Assembly (NCBI RefSeq): GCF_002006345.1
Contig: NZ_LZZM01000173.1
Coordinates: 1 to 62,347 of the forward strand
Source of the DNA: Clostridium puniceum
Lineage (GTDB): Bacteria > Bacillota > Clostridia > Clostridiales > Clostridiaceae
DNA length: 62,347 nt
Direction of reading: 5' to 3'
In this document: piece after piece, positions 26,453-34,235 of the stretch
Numbering within the stretch: the first letter of the stretch is position 1
How the letters are laid out: the number at the start of each line of letters is the position of its first letter
The notes under the pieces: generated by a model
The model's input: only the letters and a program-made list of their open reading frames with translations
Database searches by the model: none
What the model was told of the DNA's origin: nothing
Position numbers and translations under genes: made by a program

Positions 26453-26476
26453 ATATTAATTAAGGAGGAGATACAC

Positions 26477-26683
26477 ATGGCATCAAGTAATAGTGGAAGT
26501 AACAGAACTTTAGTACCAGAAGCAAAGGCAGGTTTAAACAGATTAAAAACTGAGGTGGCATCAGAAATCGGATTACAAAACTATGAAGCCACAGATAAAG
26601 GAAACCTTTCTTCAAGACAAAACGGAAGCGTTGGTGGAGAAATGGTAAAAAGAATGATACAAAGCTATGAACAAGGACTATAA
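26477..26683 (+). CDS. Alpha/beta-type small acid-soluble spore protein
   Basis: This 68-aa SASP coats and protects spore DNA and is degraded by GPR at germination. LKTEVASEIGL corresponds to the family's GPR cleavage segment (T-E-(I/F)-A-S-E). GNLSSRQNGSVGGEMVKRMI is the conserved C-terminal DNA-binding motif. ATG 26477 after AAGGAGGAG is the true start; the frame upstream is non-coding. Expression in the forespore is expected, but the upstream sigma-G boxes are weak. A long terminator follows. Confidence 0.95.
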   Translation: MASSNSGSNRTLVPEAKAGLNRLKTEVASEIGLQNYEATDKGNLSSRQNGSVGGEMVKRMIQSYEQGL

Positions 26684-26699
26684 AAAGTAGATAACTAAT

Positions 26700-26745
26700 A
26701 AAGGGATGTTACACAACTGATTTTTGGTTGTGCAACATCCCTTTT
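26700..26745 (+). terminator. Strong terminator after the SASP gene
   Basis: AAAGGGATGTTACACAAC pairs with GTTGTGCAACATCCCTTT with one mismatch, followed by a T tract. Confidence 0.85.
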
Positions 26746-26913
26746 GCTATGTAAAATAAATATTCAAAATTTTTTAACTTATTTGGAAAGTTATAGTATA
26801 TGGTATATAATTTATTTATAAAATAAGTTATGAAACAAAAGCATTAATTAAGAGATATGAATAAGCATTTATTGTAATAGAAATTTGGAATTTTAATTGA
26901 AGGAGAAGAAATT

Positions 26914-27756
26914 ATGAAATTCACAGTAATAGGAAGTGGTGGATGTGTTGCATTACCTAAACCATTATGCAAATGCAAGATCTGCAAAGAAGCAAGAGCA
27001 AAAGGAAAACCATATTCTAGATTTGGATGTAGTTTGTTTTTAGAAGATTTAAATTTATTAGTAGATACACCAGAAGATATAGTACATGCCTTAAATGAAG
27101 CTGATATAAAGCAAGTTGACTCAGTGTTATTTAGTCATATGGATCCAGATCATGTGCTAGGAATGAGAGTTTTTGAACATATACGTCTTAATTGGTTTGA
27201 AATTTCAGAAGGAAAAGAATGTACAAGTCCAATAAATGTTTTTGCAATGGAACATGTTATGGCAGATATAAATTCTATAGGATCAAAGCTGGGTTCATAT
27301 TTAGATTATTATGAAAACATTAGAAATTTAATAAAAAGAAAGGTAGTAGAAGATCATATTTATTTAGAAGATATCAAATTAACATTTGTTAAGGCTGGCT
27401 CAGCAACAGTATTTATATTTGAAAAAAATGATAAAAAAGTTATTTATGCACCATGTGATGTAAAACCATTTCCAGAAAAGGACATTTTTAAAAATGCAGA
27501 TATTATGATTATAGGAAACACAGTTGTTGGTGAAGTCCTAAAAGATGGATATATTTTAAAGGAAGGAAATAGTATTTTTTTGGAATTCTTTAACATGAAA
27601 GAAATTGAAAATTTAAAAGATAAATATAATATTAAAAAAATTGTAATTACTCACTTAGAAGAAGATTGGGGTAAATCTTATGATGATTATTTAAAACTAG
27701 AAAATGAATATGAGGGAATTACTTTTGCTTATGATGGAATGACTTTAGAAGTGTAA
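26914..27756 (+). CDS. MBL-fold metal-dependent hydrolase (PhnP-like)
   Basis: This 280-aa metallo-beta-lactamase fold protein has an SHMDPDHVLGM motif (HxDxDH, about 76-81), a later CD (APCDVKPF) and a C-terminal THLEEDWG. Near the N-terminus a CKCKIC cluster (about 24-29) preceded by GGCVALP is like the structural zinc site of PhnP/PqqB-type phosphodiesterases. The substrate is unknown. The next gene begins 16 bp downstream, so the two probably form one unit. Confidence 0.85.
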   Translation: MKFTVIGSGGCVALPKPLCKCKICKEARAKGKPYSRFGCSLFLEDLNLLVDTPEDIVHALNEADIKQVDSVLFSHMDPDHVLGMRVFEHIRLNWFEISEGKECTSPINVFAMEHVMADINSIGSKLGSYLDYYENIRNLIKRKVVEDHIYLEDIKLTFVKAGSATVFIFEKNDKKVIYAPCDVKPFPEKDIFKNADIMIIGNTVVGEVLKDGYILKEGNSIFLEFFNMKEIENLKDKYNIKKIVITHLEEDWGKSYDDYLKLENEYEGITFAYDGMTLEV

Positions 27757-27772
27757 ATATGGAGGTGTTAAT

Positions 27773-28111
27773 ATGGTTGGAATTCAATTAATATTCTTTG
27801 TTATGTTAGCTTTAATGATTTTTAAGGTAATTAGCACATATGTAAAAAATGAAAATTCTCCTGTTATATCTACAAAAGCACAATTAATTATGAAAAGAAG
27901 AAATACTGATACGCAAACAGATGCTAATGGAATAATGACAACAACTGAAACGTTAATTTTAATTTTTGAATTGGATACAGGCAGTGAAATTAAATTTTTT
28001 GTTGGAGGACGAGTTTATAGAACTATTCCGGAAAATGAATGGGGAACATTGACGTTTCAAGGTACCCGTTTCTTAAAGTTTGAAAGTAAAAGTGGAATAG
28101 TAGAAAAGTAA
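27773..28111 (+). CDS. DUF2500 membrane protein
   Basis: This 112-aa protein has one N-terminal transmembrane helix (IQLIFFVMLALMIFKVIST) and a small beta-rich domain. KAQLIMKRRN, FELDTGSEIKFFVGG and GTLTFQGTRFLKFE fit DUF2500. Function is unknown. AGGAGG-like TGGAGGTG precedes the start. Confidence 0.82.
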   Translation: MVGIQLIFFVMLALMIFKVISTYVKNENSPVISTKAQLIMKRRNTDTQTDANGIMTTTETLILIFELDTGSEIKFFVGGRVYRTIPENEWGTLTFQGTRFLKFESKSGIVEK

Positions 28112-28136
28112 AGTCGAGATTTTCAGTAGGTTAAAT

Positions 28137-28913
28137 ATGAAATATGGTATGCAACTTTAATTGAAAATATAGAAAATTGAGTTGCATTATGAAAGGAACT
28201 TAATTTAGATTTTATTGAATTAAATATGAATCTTCCCGATTATCAAACTGATAAAATGGATATTTCAAAATTTAAATCAATTTGTGAAAATGAAGGAATA
28301 TTTTTTACAATCCATCTAGATGAAAATATTAATATTTGTGATTTTAATAAAGAAGTTTGTAATGCTTATATAAAAACGATTTTATCAACTATTGAAATTG
28401 CAAAGGAACTTAAAGTTCCTATATTAAATATGCATATGGGTAATGGAGTTTATTTCACTCTTCCAACAGAAAAAGTGTATTTGTTCAAGCAATATAAAGA
28501 GTATTATTTATTAAAATTAAAGAGTTTTAGAACGTTGTGTGAAAAAGCCGTGGGTGATAGTAACATTAAAATATGCATTGAAAATTCTAATGGATATAGA
28601 GATTTTACAATGGAAGGAATAGAAGTTTTACTAAAAAGTCATATATTTGGACTAACTTTTGATATTGGGTCATGACCATAGTATTAATGGAATAGATCAG
28701 CCTTTTATTAAAAAGCATATATACAAATTACATCATATTCATATTCATGATGCTTATGGAAATAAAAATCATCTTGCTTTAGGAAATGGAGAGATAAATA
28801 TTCAAGAAAAGCTTAAACTTGCAAAAGAACATAATTGTACATGTGTTCTTGAAACAAAAACAATTGTTGGTTTAAAAGAATCAGTAGGGAATTTAGAATC
28901 ATATGAAATTTAA
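28137..28913 (+). pseudogene. Sugar phosphate isomerase/epimerase (TIM barrel), disrupted
   Basis: Pieced together, this reads as an AP-endonuclease-2-like TIM-barrel protein of about 255 aa. MKYGMQL (28137-28157) is followed by a frameshift to LIENIEN, then in-frame TGA codons at 28178 and 28190. After these comes KELNLDFIELNMNLPDYQ. The conserved FTIHLDENINI, LNMHMG and KICIENSNGY remain. A second frameshift near 28670 splits FDIG from HDHSINGIDQPF, and KLHHIHIHDAYGNKNHLALG follows. Cys or Gly codons are the likely originals at the TGA sites. Not functional by standard translation. Confidence 0.8.
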
Positions 28914-29032
28914 AAAGTGTTTTAAGAAAATAAATATAAATTACATATTAAAATTTAGAAATAGTTAAAACAATTAAATGAAAATAGATAGTTAAAAAAT
29001 AATAGAAAAATGTATAAATATTGGAGGAATAT

Positions 29033-29770
29033 ATGAAATTAGAATTTGCAGTTATTAGTGCTTTCTTTCAAGGAAAGTGGATATTTGTAAAGCATAAAAA
29101 GCGTGATACATGGGAGATTCCATGAGGTCATAGGGAATTGGGTGAAGATATTAATGATACGGCTAAAAGAGAATTATTTGAAGAAAGTGGTGCTATTGAT
29201 TTTGACATAACGCCTATATGCGATTATTTATGTGATTATCCTCTCACTGAAGATAAAAAATCATACTATGTCAGGTTATTTTATGCTGAAATAAATGAGC
29301 TTGGAGAGTTGCCTAATTCAGAAATAGATAAGGTAGAATTGTTTGATGCTTTACCAGAAAATTTGACTTATCCGGAAATTCAGCCATATTTACATAATAT
29401 AGTGATAAAATATAGGAGTAGAAATATATATTTAGCAAAACAAGTAAAAGTAATTATGGAGAGACCTTTAGGTTCAAAACATCCTAATCATGAATTTGTG
29501 TATCCTATAAACTATGAATATATTGAAAATACTATTTTTGGACATGGAGAAGAAATAGATGCCTATGTTATTGGTGAATTTGAACCTTTAGAATCTTATG
29601 AAGGCTATGTTGTTGCAGTAATCTGTAGAAAAAATGATGATGAAGATAAATTAGTAGTTAGTAAGAATTTTGACATTTATAATAAAGATCAAATTAGAGC
29701 ATTAACAGAATTTCAAGAGAGATTTTTTGAATCAGAAATTATTATTTTTAACAATAAGACTGCAAGGTAA
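29033..29770 (+). pseudogene. Nudix hydrolase with C-terminal pyrophosphatase-like domain, interrupted by TGA
   Basis: ATG 29033, after TTGGAGG, opens a frame broken at codon 31 by TGA (29123-29125) exactly where the Nudix box begins: WEIP-stop-GHRELGEDINDTAKRELFEESGA. The Nudix consensus requires Gly (GGA) there; otherwise GX5EX7REUXEEXGU is intact. The C-terminal ~100 residues (IMERPLGSKHPNHEFVYPIN; EEIDAYVIGEFEPLESYEGY) resemble a small inorganic-pyrophosphatase-like domain. A TTG at 29138 could start a 210-aa product, but it would lack the N-terminus. Confidence 0.75.
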
Positions 29771-29818
29771 GATTGTGGTAGTAAATAAACAATGAACAAT
29801 TAAAGGATAGTAAATATT

Positions 29819-30565
29819 ATGGATTTATTAAAAAATAAGCAATATTTAAGAAGTATAGAATTAAAAAAAGATAAGATTCAGTCTTTTTCAAAATATCCAT
29901 TTTGTTTACCAGCTATTAAAAATTTGACAAATTTAGAATTTCATCCAAAAGTAACGTTTATTGTTGGTGAAAATGGTACTTGAAAAGCAACTATTTTAGA
30001 AGCAATTGCAACAGCTTATGGTTTTAATCCAGAAGGTGGAACTAAAAATTTTAATTTTTCCTCAAGAGATACTCATTCAGAGTTGCAGGAGTATATTAGA
30101 TTAATCAAAGGAATCGTAATGCCTAAAGACGGATTTTTTTTAAGGGCAGAAAGTTTTTATAATTTTGCAAGCAATGTAGATGATCTTGATAGAGAAAGAC
30201 CAGGACTTTTAAGATCTTATGGTGGAGCATCATTACATAAACAATCTCATGGAGAATCTTTTTTTGCAGTTTTTATGAATAGATTTGTTGGTAAGGGATT
30301 GTATATATTAGATGAACCAGAAGCTGCATTATCTCCTTCACGTCAAATGACTATGATTACAAGAATGCATGATTTAATTGAAGCAGGTTCTCAATTTATC
30401 ATAGCAACTCATTCCCCAATCATAATGTCGTATACTGATGCAGTAATTTATGAAATTAATAATGAAATAAAATCTGCTAAATATGAAGAAACTGAGCACT
30501 ATCAGGTTATGAAGAATTTTATTAATAATACGCAAGGAATGTTAGACATACTTATGGGGCGATAA
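29819..30565 (+). pseudogene. AAA-type ATPase (SbcC/RecF-like, short), interrupted by TGA in Walker A
   Basis: The frame from ATG 29819 gives FHPKVTFIVGENGT-stop-KATILEAIA. The TGA (29981-29983) stands for the essential glycine of GxxGxGK(S/T), and the following Ser is Ala. Downstream the protein is intact: GESFFAVFMNRF (signature-like), YILDEPEAALSPSRQM (Walker B/D-loop) and FIIATHSPIIMSY (H-loop). It is about 249 codons and belongs to the small AAA_15/AAA_21 ATPases. Without Walker A the product would be inactive. Confidence 0.78.
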
Positions 30566-30730
30566 AAAATAAGTTTTAATAATTTGATTTTTATATCTAG
30601 ATTTTAAGACATGAATACATTATTATGGCTCCTATTACACCTATATATTTTAATAAGAAGTGGTGGATGTATAAATTAGAAGAAATAGGTCAAATTTATT
30701 AGTTAATTTAATACTGTAGGAGGTTAAGAA

Positions 30731-31117
30731 ATGAATCAGCAAATTGAATTACTGGAGAAGCATATATTTAAAATGGAAAATGATTTATTAAAACCTGAAA
30801 TAAGAAAATCAGTAGAAAAAATGAGTGAATTATTGTCAGATGATTTTGTTGAATTTTGTAGTTCTGGAAACATATATCATTATAATAAAAATCATATTAT
30901 TGATGAAGATAGCAACTCACATGAAATAAAGTGGGAAATAAAAGATTTTACAATAAAGCAACTATCAAATGATTGTATATTAGCAACATATAAGGTAATA
31001 AAGCATAGTGAACTCAATGAAGCTATGAAATATTCACTTCGAAGTTCAATTTGGAAATTGTTTAATGGAACATGGAAAATAATTTTTCATCAAGGAACTT
31101 TGACATCTCGATTTTAA
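30731..31117 (+). CDS. DUF4440/SnoaL-like NTF2-fold protein
   Basis: This 128-aa protein fits the DUF4440 cone-shaped NTF2-like fold. It has an N-terminal helix (MNQQIELLEKHIFKMENDLL), LSDDFVEFCSSGNIYHYN, and the C-terminal strands RSSIWKLFNGTWKIIFHQGT typical of the family. No enzymatic residues are evident. AGGAGG precedes the ATG. Confidence 0.82.
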   Translation: MNQQIELLEKHIFKMENDLLKPEIRKSVEKMSELLSDDFVEFCSSGNIYHYNKNHIIDEDSNSHEIKWEIKDFTIKQLSNDCILATYKVIKHSELNEAMKYSLRSSIWKLFNGTWKIIFHQGTLTSRF

Positions 31118-31301
31118 TTGGAAATAATGATTAACTTTAATTTAATATAATCTTAAGCCAGATTATATTAGCATGTTCTGAAGAATATATATGGTTTACC
31201 ATATTAGAATATGAAGCTTAATTTTGCTATTTTTACTAGAATCATATATTGTTTATTAAAGAATAGTAGTATCATATTATGAAATTAGTTAGGAGTTGAG
31301 A

Positions 31302-31742
31302 ATGATGGAGGAATTATTAGAAAAATCTATTAAATTGGCAAAAAAATATCATGAAGGTCAATTTGACAAAGGTGGATCTCCATATATAGGACATCCTTTA
31401 AGAGTGATGGAATGTGTTGAAACCATAGAAGAAAAAGTTTTAGCTGTATTACATGATGTGTTAGAAGACTGTGATGTGTCTAGAGGTCAATTAATTAAAG
31501 AGGATATACCAGAAGATTTAGTAGCAAAGTTAGAGATTTTATGCAAAGGAAAGAATGAAGATTATTTTGATTATATAGACAGAATAAAGGCTGATAAATC
31601 AACTATTAATGTAAAATTGTCTGATTTAAAAGACAATATGAATTTAGATAGGTTAAAAGAAGTTACTGAGAAGGACAGAAAAAGAGTTGAAAAATATAAG
31701 AAAGCGGAATCTATATTATTAACTTATATATTAGTTAATTAA
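31302..31742 (+). CDS. HD-domain protein (RelA/SpoT hydrolase-like)
   Basis: This 146-aa protein contains an HD metal-dependent phosphohydrolase pattern: KYHEGQFDKGGSPYIGHPLRVME, then AVLHDVLEDCDV (HD), then VKLSDLKDNMN. It resembles the hydrolase half of RelA/SpoT or MESH1-like ppGpp hydrolases. It lacks the synthetase domain. ATG 31302 was chosen because AGGAG lies 6 bp upstream. Confidence 0.83.
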   Translation: MMEELLEKSIKLAKKYHEGQFDKGGSPYIGHPLRVMECVETIEEKVLAVLHDVLEDCDVSRGQLIKEDIPEDLVAKLEILCKGKNEDYFDYIDRIKADKSTINVKLSDLKDNMNLDRLKEVTEKDRKRVEKYKKAESILLTYILVN

Positions 31743-31851
31743 TAATAAGTTTTAAGTCTTCCTATAAATCTCTTTTAGCGCTGATAAAAACATTGATAAA
31801 CACTGTATAGTTAGAGAAGCTAAATATAAATATATAATGGATGGTGATAAT

Positions 31852-32607
31852 ATGTACACAAAAACTGATATTTTAAAAATTGCCAAAGAACAGTTGGCAC
31901 TAGACTATAATTGCCGACTATCTGATTTTGAAAAAGTAAAAAATACAGTAGTTAAAAACAAGCCTATTGAGGGTAGACGTATTTACAATAGTGATGGATG
32001 TTTTCTAAAAATACTTTGTTTTGGTGGTAGAGCGATTGTATGCACATCACCTTTAATTATGCTTTGGTGTGGGGAAAAACTAATAAACATAAATGGTGCA
32101 TGGTTTTTTGAATATGGAAATTTGAGAGAAATTGATAATAAATTACAGGAATTTGGACATGAAATAGCAGATATTCATCATTATTATTTACCTAATGATA
32201 ATTTATTGTCAATACAACCTATTACAAATGTAAAATGGTATGAGAAAGAAGAACTTTTGCAGTTTGAAGATGATAATCGATTTAAAGAAGCTCTAGCTTT
32301 TGATAAAAACCATCCTGATGTACTTGCGGTTGCTGCCTTTGATGGTGATAACATAATGGGTATGGCAGGTGCCAGTGCAGATAGCAAAAACATGTGGCAA
32401 ATTGGAATTGATATTTTACCTCAATATCGTGGTAGAGGTATTGGAACAAATTTAGTTACACAATTAAAAAATGAGATTTTGAATAGAGGAAAAATTCCTT
32501 TCTATGGAACAGTGGAATCACATTTTTACTCACAAAATATTGCAGTTAGTTCTGGATTTTTTCCAGCATGGGCAGAACTGTATTCCAAGCAAACTAAGAG
32601 GGTATGA
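31852..32607 (+). CDS. GNAT-family N-acetyltransferase
   Basis: This 251-aa protein has a C-terminal GNAT fold. MAGASADSKNMWQIGIDILP is followed by QYRGRGIGTNLVTQLKNEI, the acetyl-CoA-binding motif A, and by FYSQNIAVSSGFFPAWAELY. The N-terminal ~130 residues form a family-specific domain. Start ATG 31852 (GGTGAT upstream) is preferred over 31837. It ends in TGA, so TGA is read as stop in this neighbourhood. The substrate is unknown. Confidence 0.83.
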   Translation: MYTKTDILKIAKEQLALDYNCRLSDFEKVKNTVVKNKPIEGRRIYNSDGCFLKILCFGGRAIVCTSPLIMLWCGEKLININGAWFFEYGNLREIDNKLQEFGHEIADIHHYYLPNDNLLSIQPITNVKWYEKEELLQFEDDNRFKEALAFDKNHPDVLAVAAFDGDNIMGMAGASADSKNMWQIGIDILPQYRGRGIGTNLVTQLKNEILNRGKIPFYGTVESHFYSQNIAVSSGFFPAWAELYSKQTKRV

Positions 32608-32705
32608 CATTGTTTTAGTTAATTTTGTGTAGCTTTGACAAAAATATAAATTGATATTTTAATTACTATATAATTATTTTATTTACAATTCTATTACGTA
32701 ATTAA

Positions 32706-32740
32706 TAAAAAAGCAGAATTACAGTATACTGCTTTTTATT
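32706..32740 (+). terminator. Intrinsic terminator after the GNAT gene
   Basis: AAAAAGCAG pairs with CTGCTTTTT and is followed by ATT. Confidence 0.6.
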
Positions 32741-32911
32741 ATATATGTTCTATCAAATAAATTACTTGTATTTATTTACTGCATATATGTGTCACTAATA
32801 ATTCGAAATATAACTGTATTATTAAGCTGGTGTGTTTAATAAGGAAAATTAAATACAAAATAGACAAGCATATATATATGTATAAAATAACCCGTTAATA
32901 ATAGAAAAATA

Positions 32912-32940
32912 TTGACTACACATAGATGGGTGTCTATACT
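32912..32940 (+). promoter_or_regulatory. Sigma-A promoter of the arsR-family gene
   Basis: TTGACT (32912-32917) and TATACT (32935-32940) are 17 bp apart. The spacer ACACATAGATGGGTGTC is a partial palindrome, so the ArsR-type repressor may bind here (inference). Confidence 0.65.
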
Positions 32941-32986
32941 ATATACGTGGATTATTAATATGGATAATCTTTGAAAGGAGTAAAAT

Positions 32987-33385
32987 ATGAATTCAGAATA
33001 TGAAAAAAATGCAAAAATATTAAAAGCTTTAAGTGATCCCAATAGACTTAAAATAATTGATTTATTATCTTGTGGTGAAAAATGTGCATGTGAAGTATTA
33101 GAAAGTTTTAATTTTACTCAACCTACCTTATCTCATCATATGAAAGTTTTAATAGATTGTGGCTTAATTGAGGCTAGAAAAGATGGCATATGGAATCAAT
33201 ATAAATTAAAAGTAAATAATACTAATAGACTAGTATTATTTTTATTAAATTTAATCACAGAAAAAGAAAATTGTATATGTAATAGTGAAAAATATGTATG
33301 CAGAGATAATAGCATAAAAGATGAAGCGAAGACTTACACTGAAGATAATATTTTTATTTGTAAAAATCCAGATAATGAAGTTTAA
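32987..33385 (+). CDS. ArsR/SmtB-family metalloregulator
   Basis: This 132-aa winged-helix repressor has the recognition region FNFTQPTLSHHMKVLIDCGLI and an alpha3N-type CGEKCACEVLE segment. That segment matches the ELCVCDL arsenite/antimonite site of ArsR, with Cys pairs in place. The C-terminus has further cysteines (CICNSEKYVC and a final C), which could extend metal binding. It probably controlled its own gene and the adjacent, now decayed, MATE gene. Confidence 0.88.
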   Translation: MNSEYEKNAKILKALSDPNRLKIIDLLSCGEKCACEVLESFNFTQPTLSHHMKVLIDCGLIEARKDGIWNQYKLKVNNTNRLVLFLLNLITEKENCICNSEKYVCRDNSIKDEAKTYTEDNIFICKNPDNEV

Positions 33386-33467
33386 TAAAATATACTGACT
33401 TTTATAGATGTATCATATTATAAAAATTTAGAACCTCAATGATTTAGTAAATATGAATGGAGATAAA

Positions 33468-34200
33468 ATGAAAAAATAGATTTGACTGGGACAGGGCTAT
33501 AAAAGTACTAACAACATTATCTGTACCAATAATGGAAAGCTTACTTTTACAATTTACATATAACTCAGTTAACATGTTATGAATTGGGAGATTAGGAATT
33601 CCTATGGATGTCCAAAGAATTTTATTTACTGTAATTAAAATATTCCTTGCAAGAACTATAGCTATATTTGGTGCAGATGCTATAGCGCCTCAAAAAACAG
33701 GATTACAAATTGAACAAATTACATATATGGTTATTGGAGGTTTGCATGGAACAATAGCAGTCTTTACTGTACAAAATCTTTAAAATGGAAATTGTGGAAT
33801 AATAAAGGGAGAATGATATACAACTTTAAAAATTGGAATAATTTGTTCATTACTTATGACCTTCGCCTTTTTATTTTTTTTGTGTATTATTTATTAAATT
33901 ATTTGTTAGTGATAAAGATAGTATATATTGCAAAGGCTTATTTACAAGCTATAGCCTTTTCACAGGTATTTATTGCTATAGAAATAGTATCAAATGTATT
34001 ATTTAGAGGGATTGGAAAGCCAGAGGTATCAGCTATGATAAGCGTTGCATTACAAGTTTAAGAATTTTAATGGCCTTAGTTTTAATAAAACCTTTTGGTT
34101 TAACAGATATTTGTATTATAGTATTGAAGTATCTAGTATTTTAAAGGGAAGCATAGCGTATCTATTATATATAATTAAAGTTAAAAGAAATTTTAAATAA
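33468..34200 (+). pseudogene. MATE-family efflux transporter, heavily decayed
   Basis: Fragments of a MATE multidrug/Na+ antiporter are visible: IDLTGTGL-stop-KVLTTLSVPIME, QFTYNSVNML-stop-IGRLG, then after a large internal deletion IPMDVQRILFTVIKIFLART. Later pieces are QIEQITYMVIGGLHGTIAVF, AYLQAIAFSQVFIAIEIVSN and ALVLIKPFG, in changing frames. A frameshift in an A run follows the start. TGA replaces Trp in the usual MLWIGRLG. The gene is about half the normal length and cannot be functional. Confidence 0.8.
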
Positions 34201-34235
34201 GGTAAAAGATAGGTGCTACTAGAGGGAGGTAAGAA

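Larger units (their letters stand above)
32608..32986 (+). other. Intergenic with terminator and ArsR-gene promoter
   Basis: A terminator hairpin at 32706-32740 and a good sigma-A promoter at 32912-32940 are the only elements I can support. The rest is AT-rich. Confidence 0.55.

Noticed and set aside
28137..30565. TGA recoded as glycine or tryptophan in this organism
   Set aside because: Intact neighbours such as the GNAT gene end in TGA, the broken genes also contain frameshifts and other substitutions, and the inferred residue differs between sites. Pseudogene decay is simpler.
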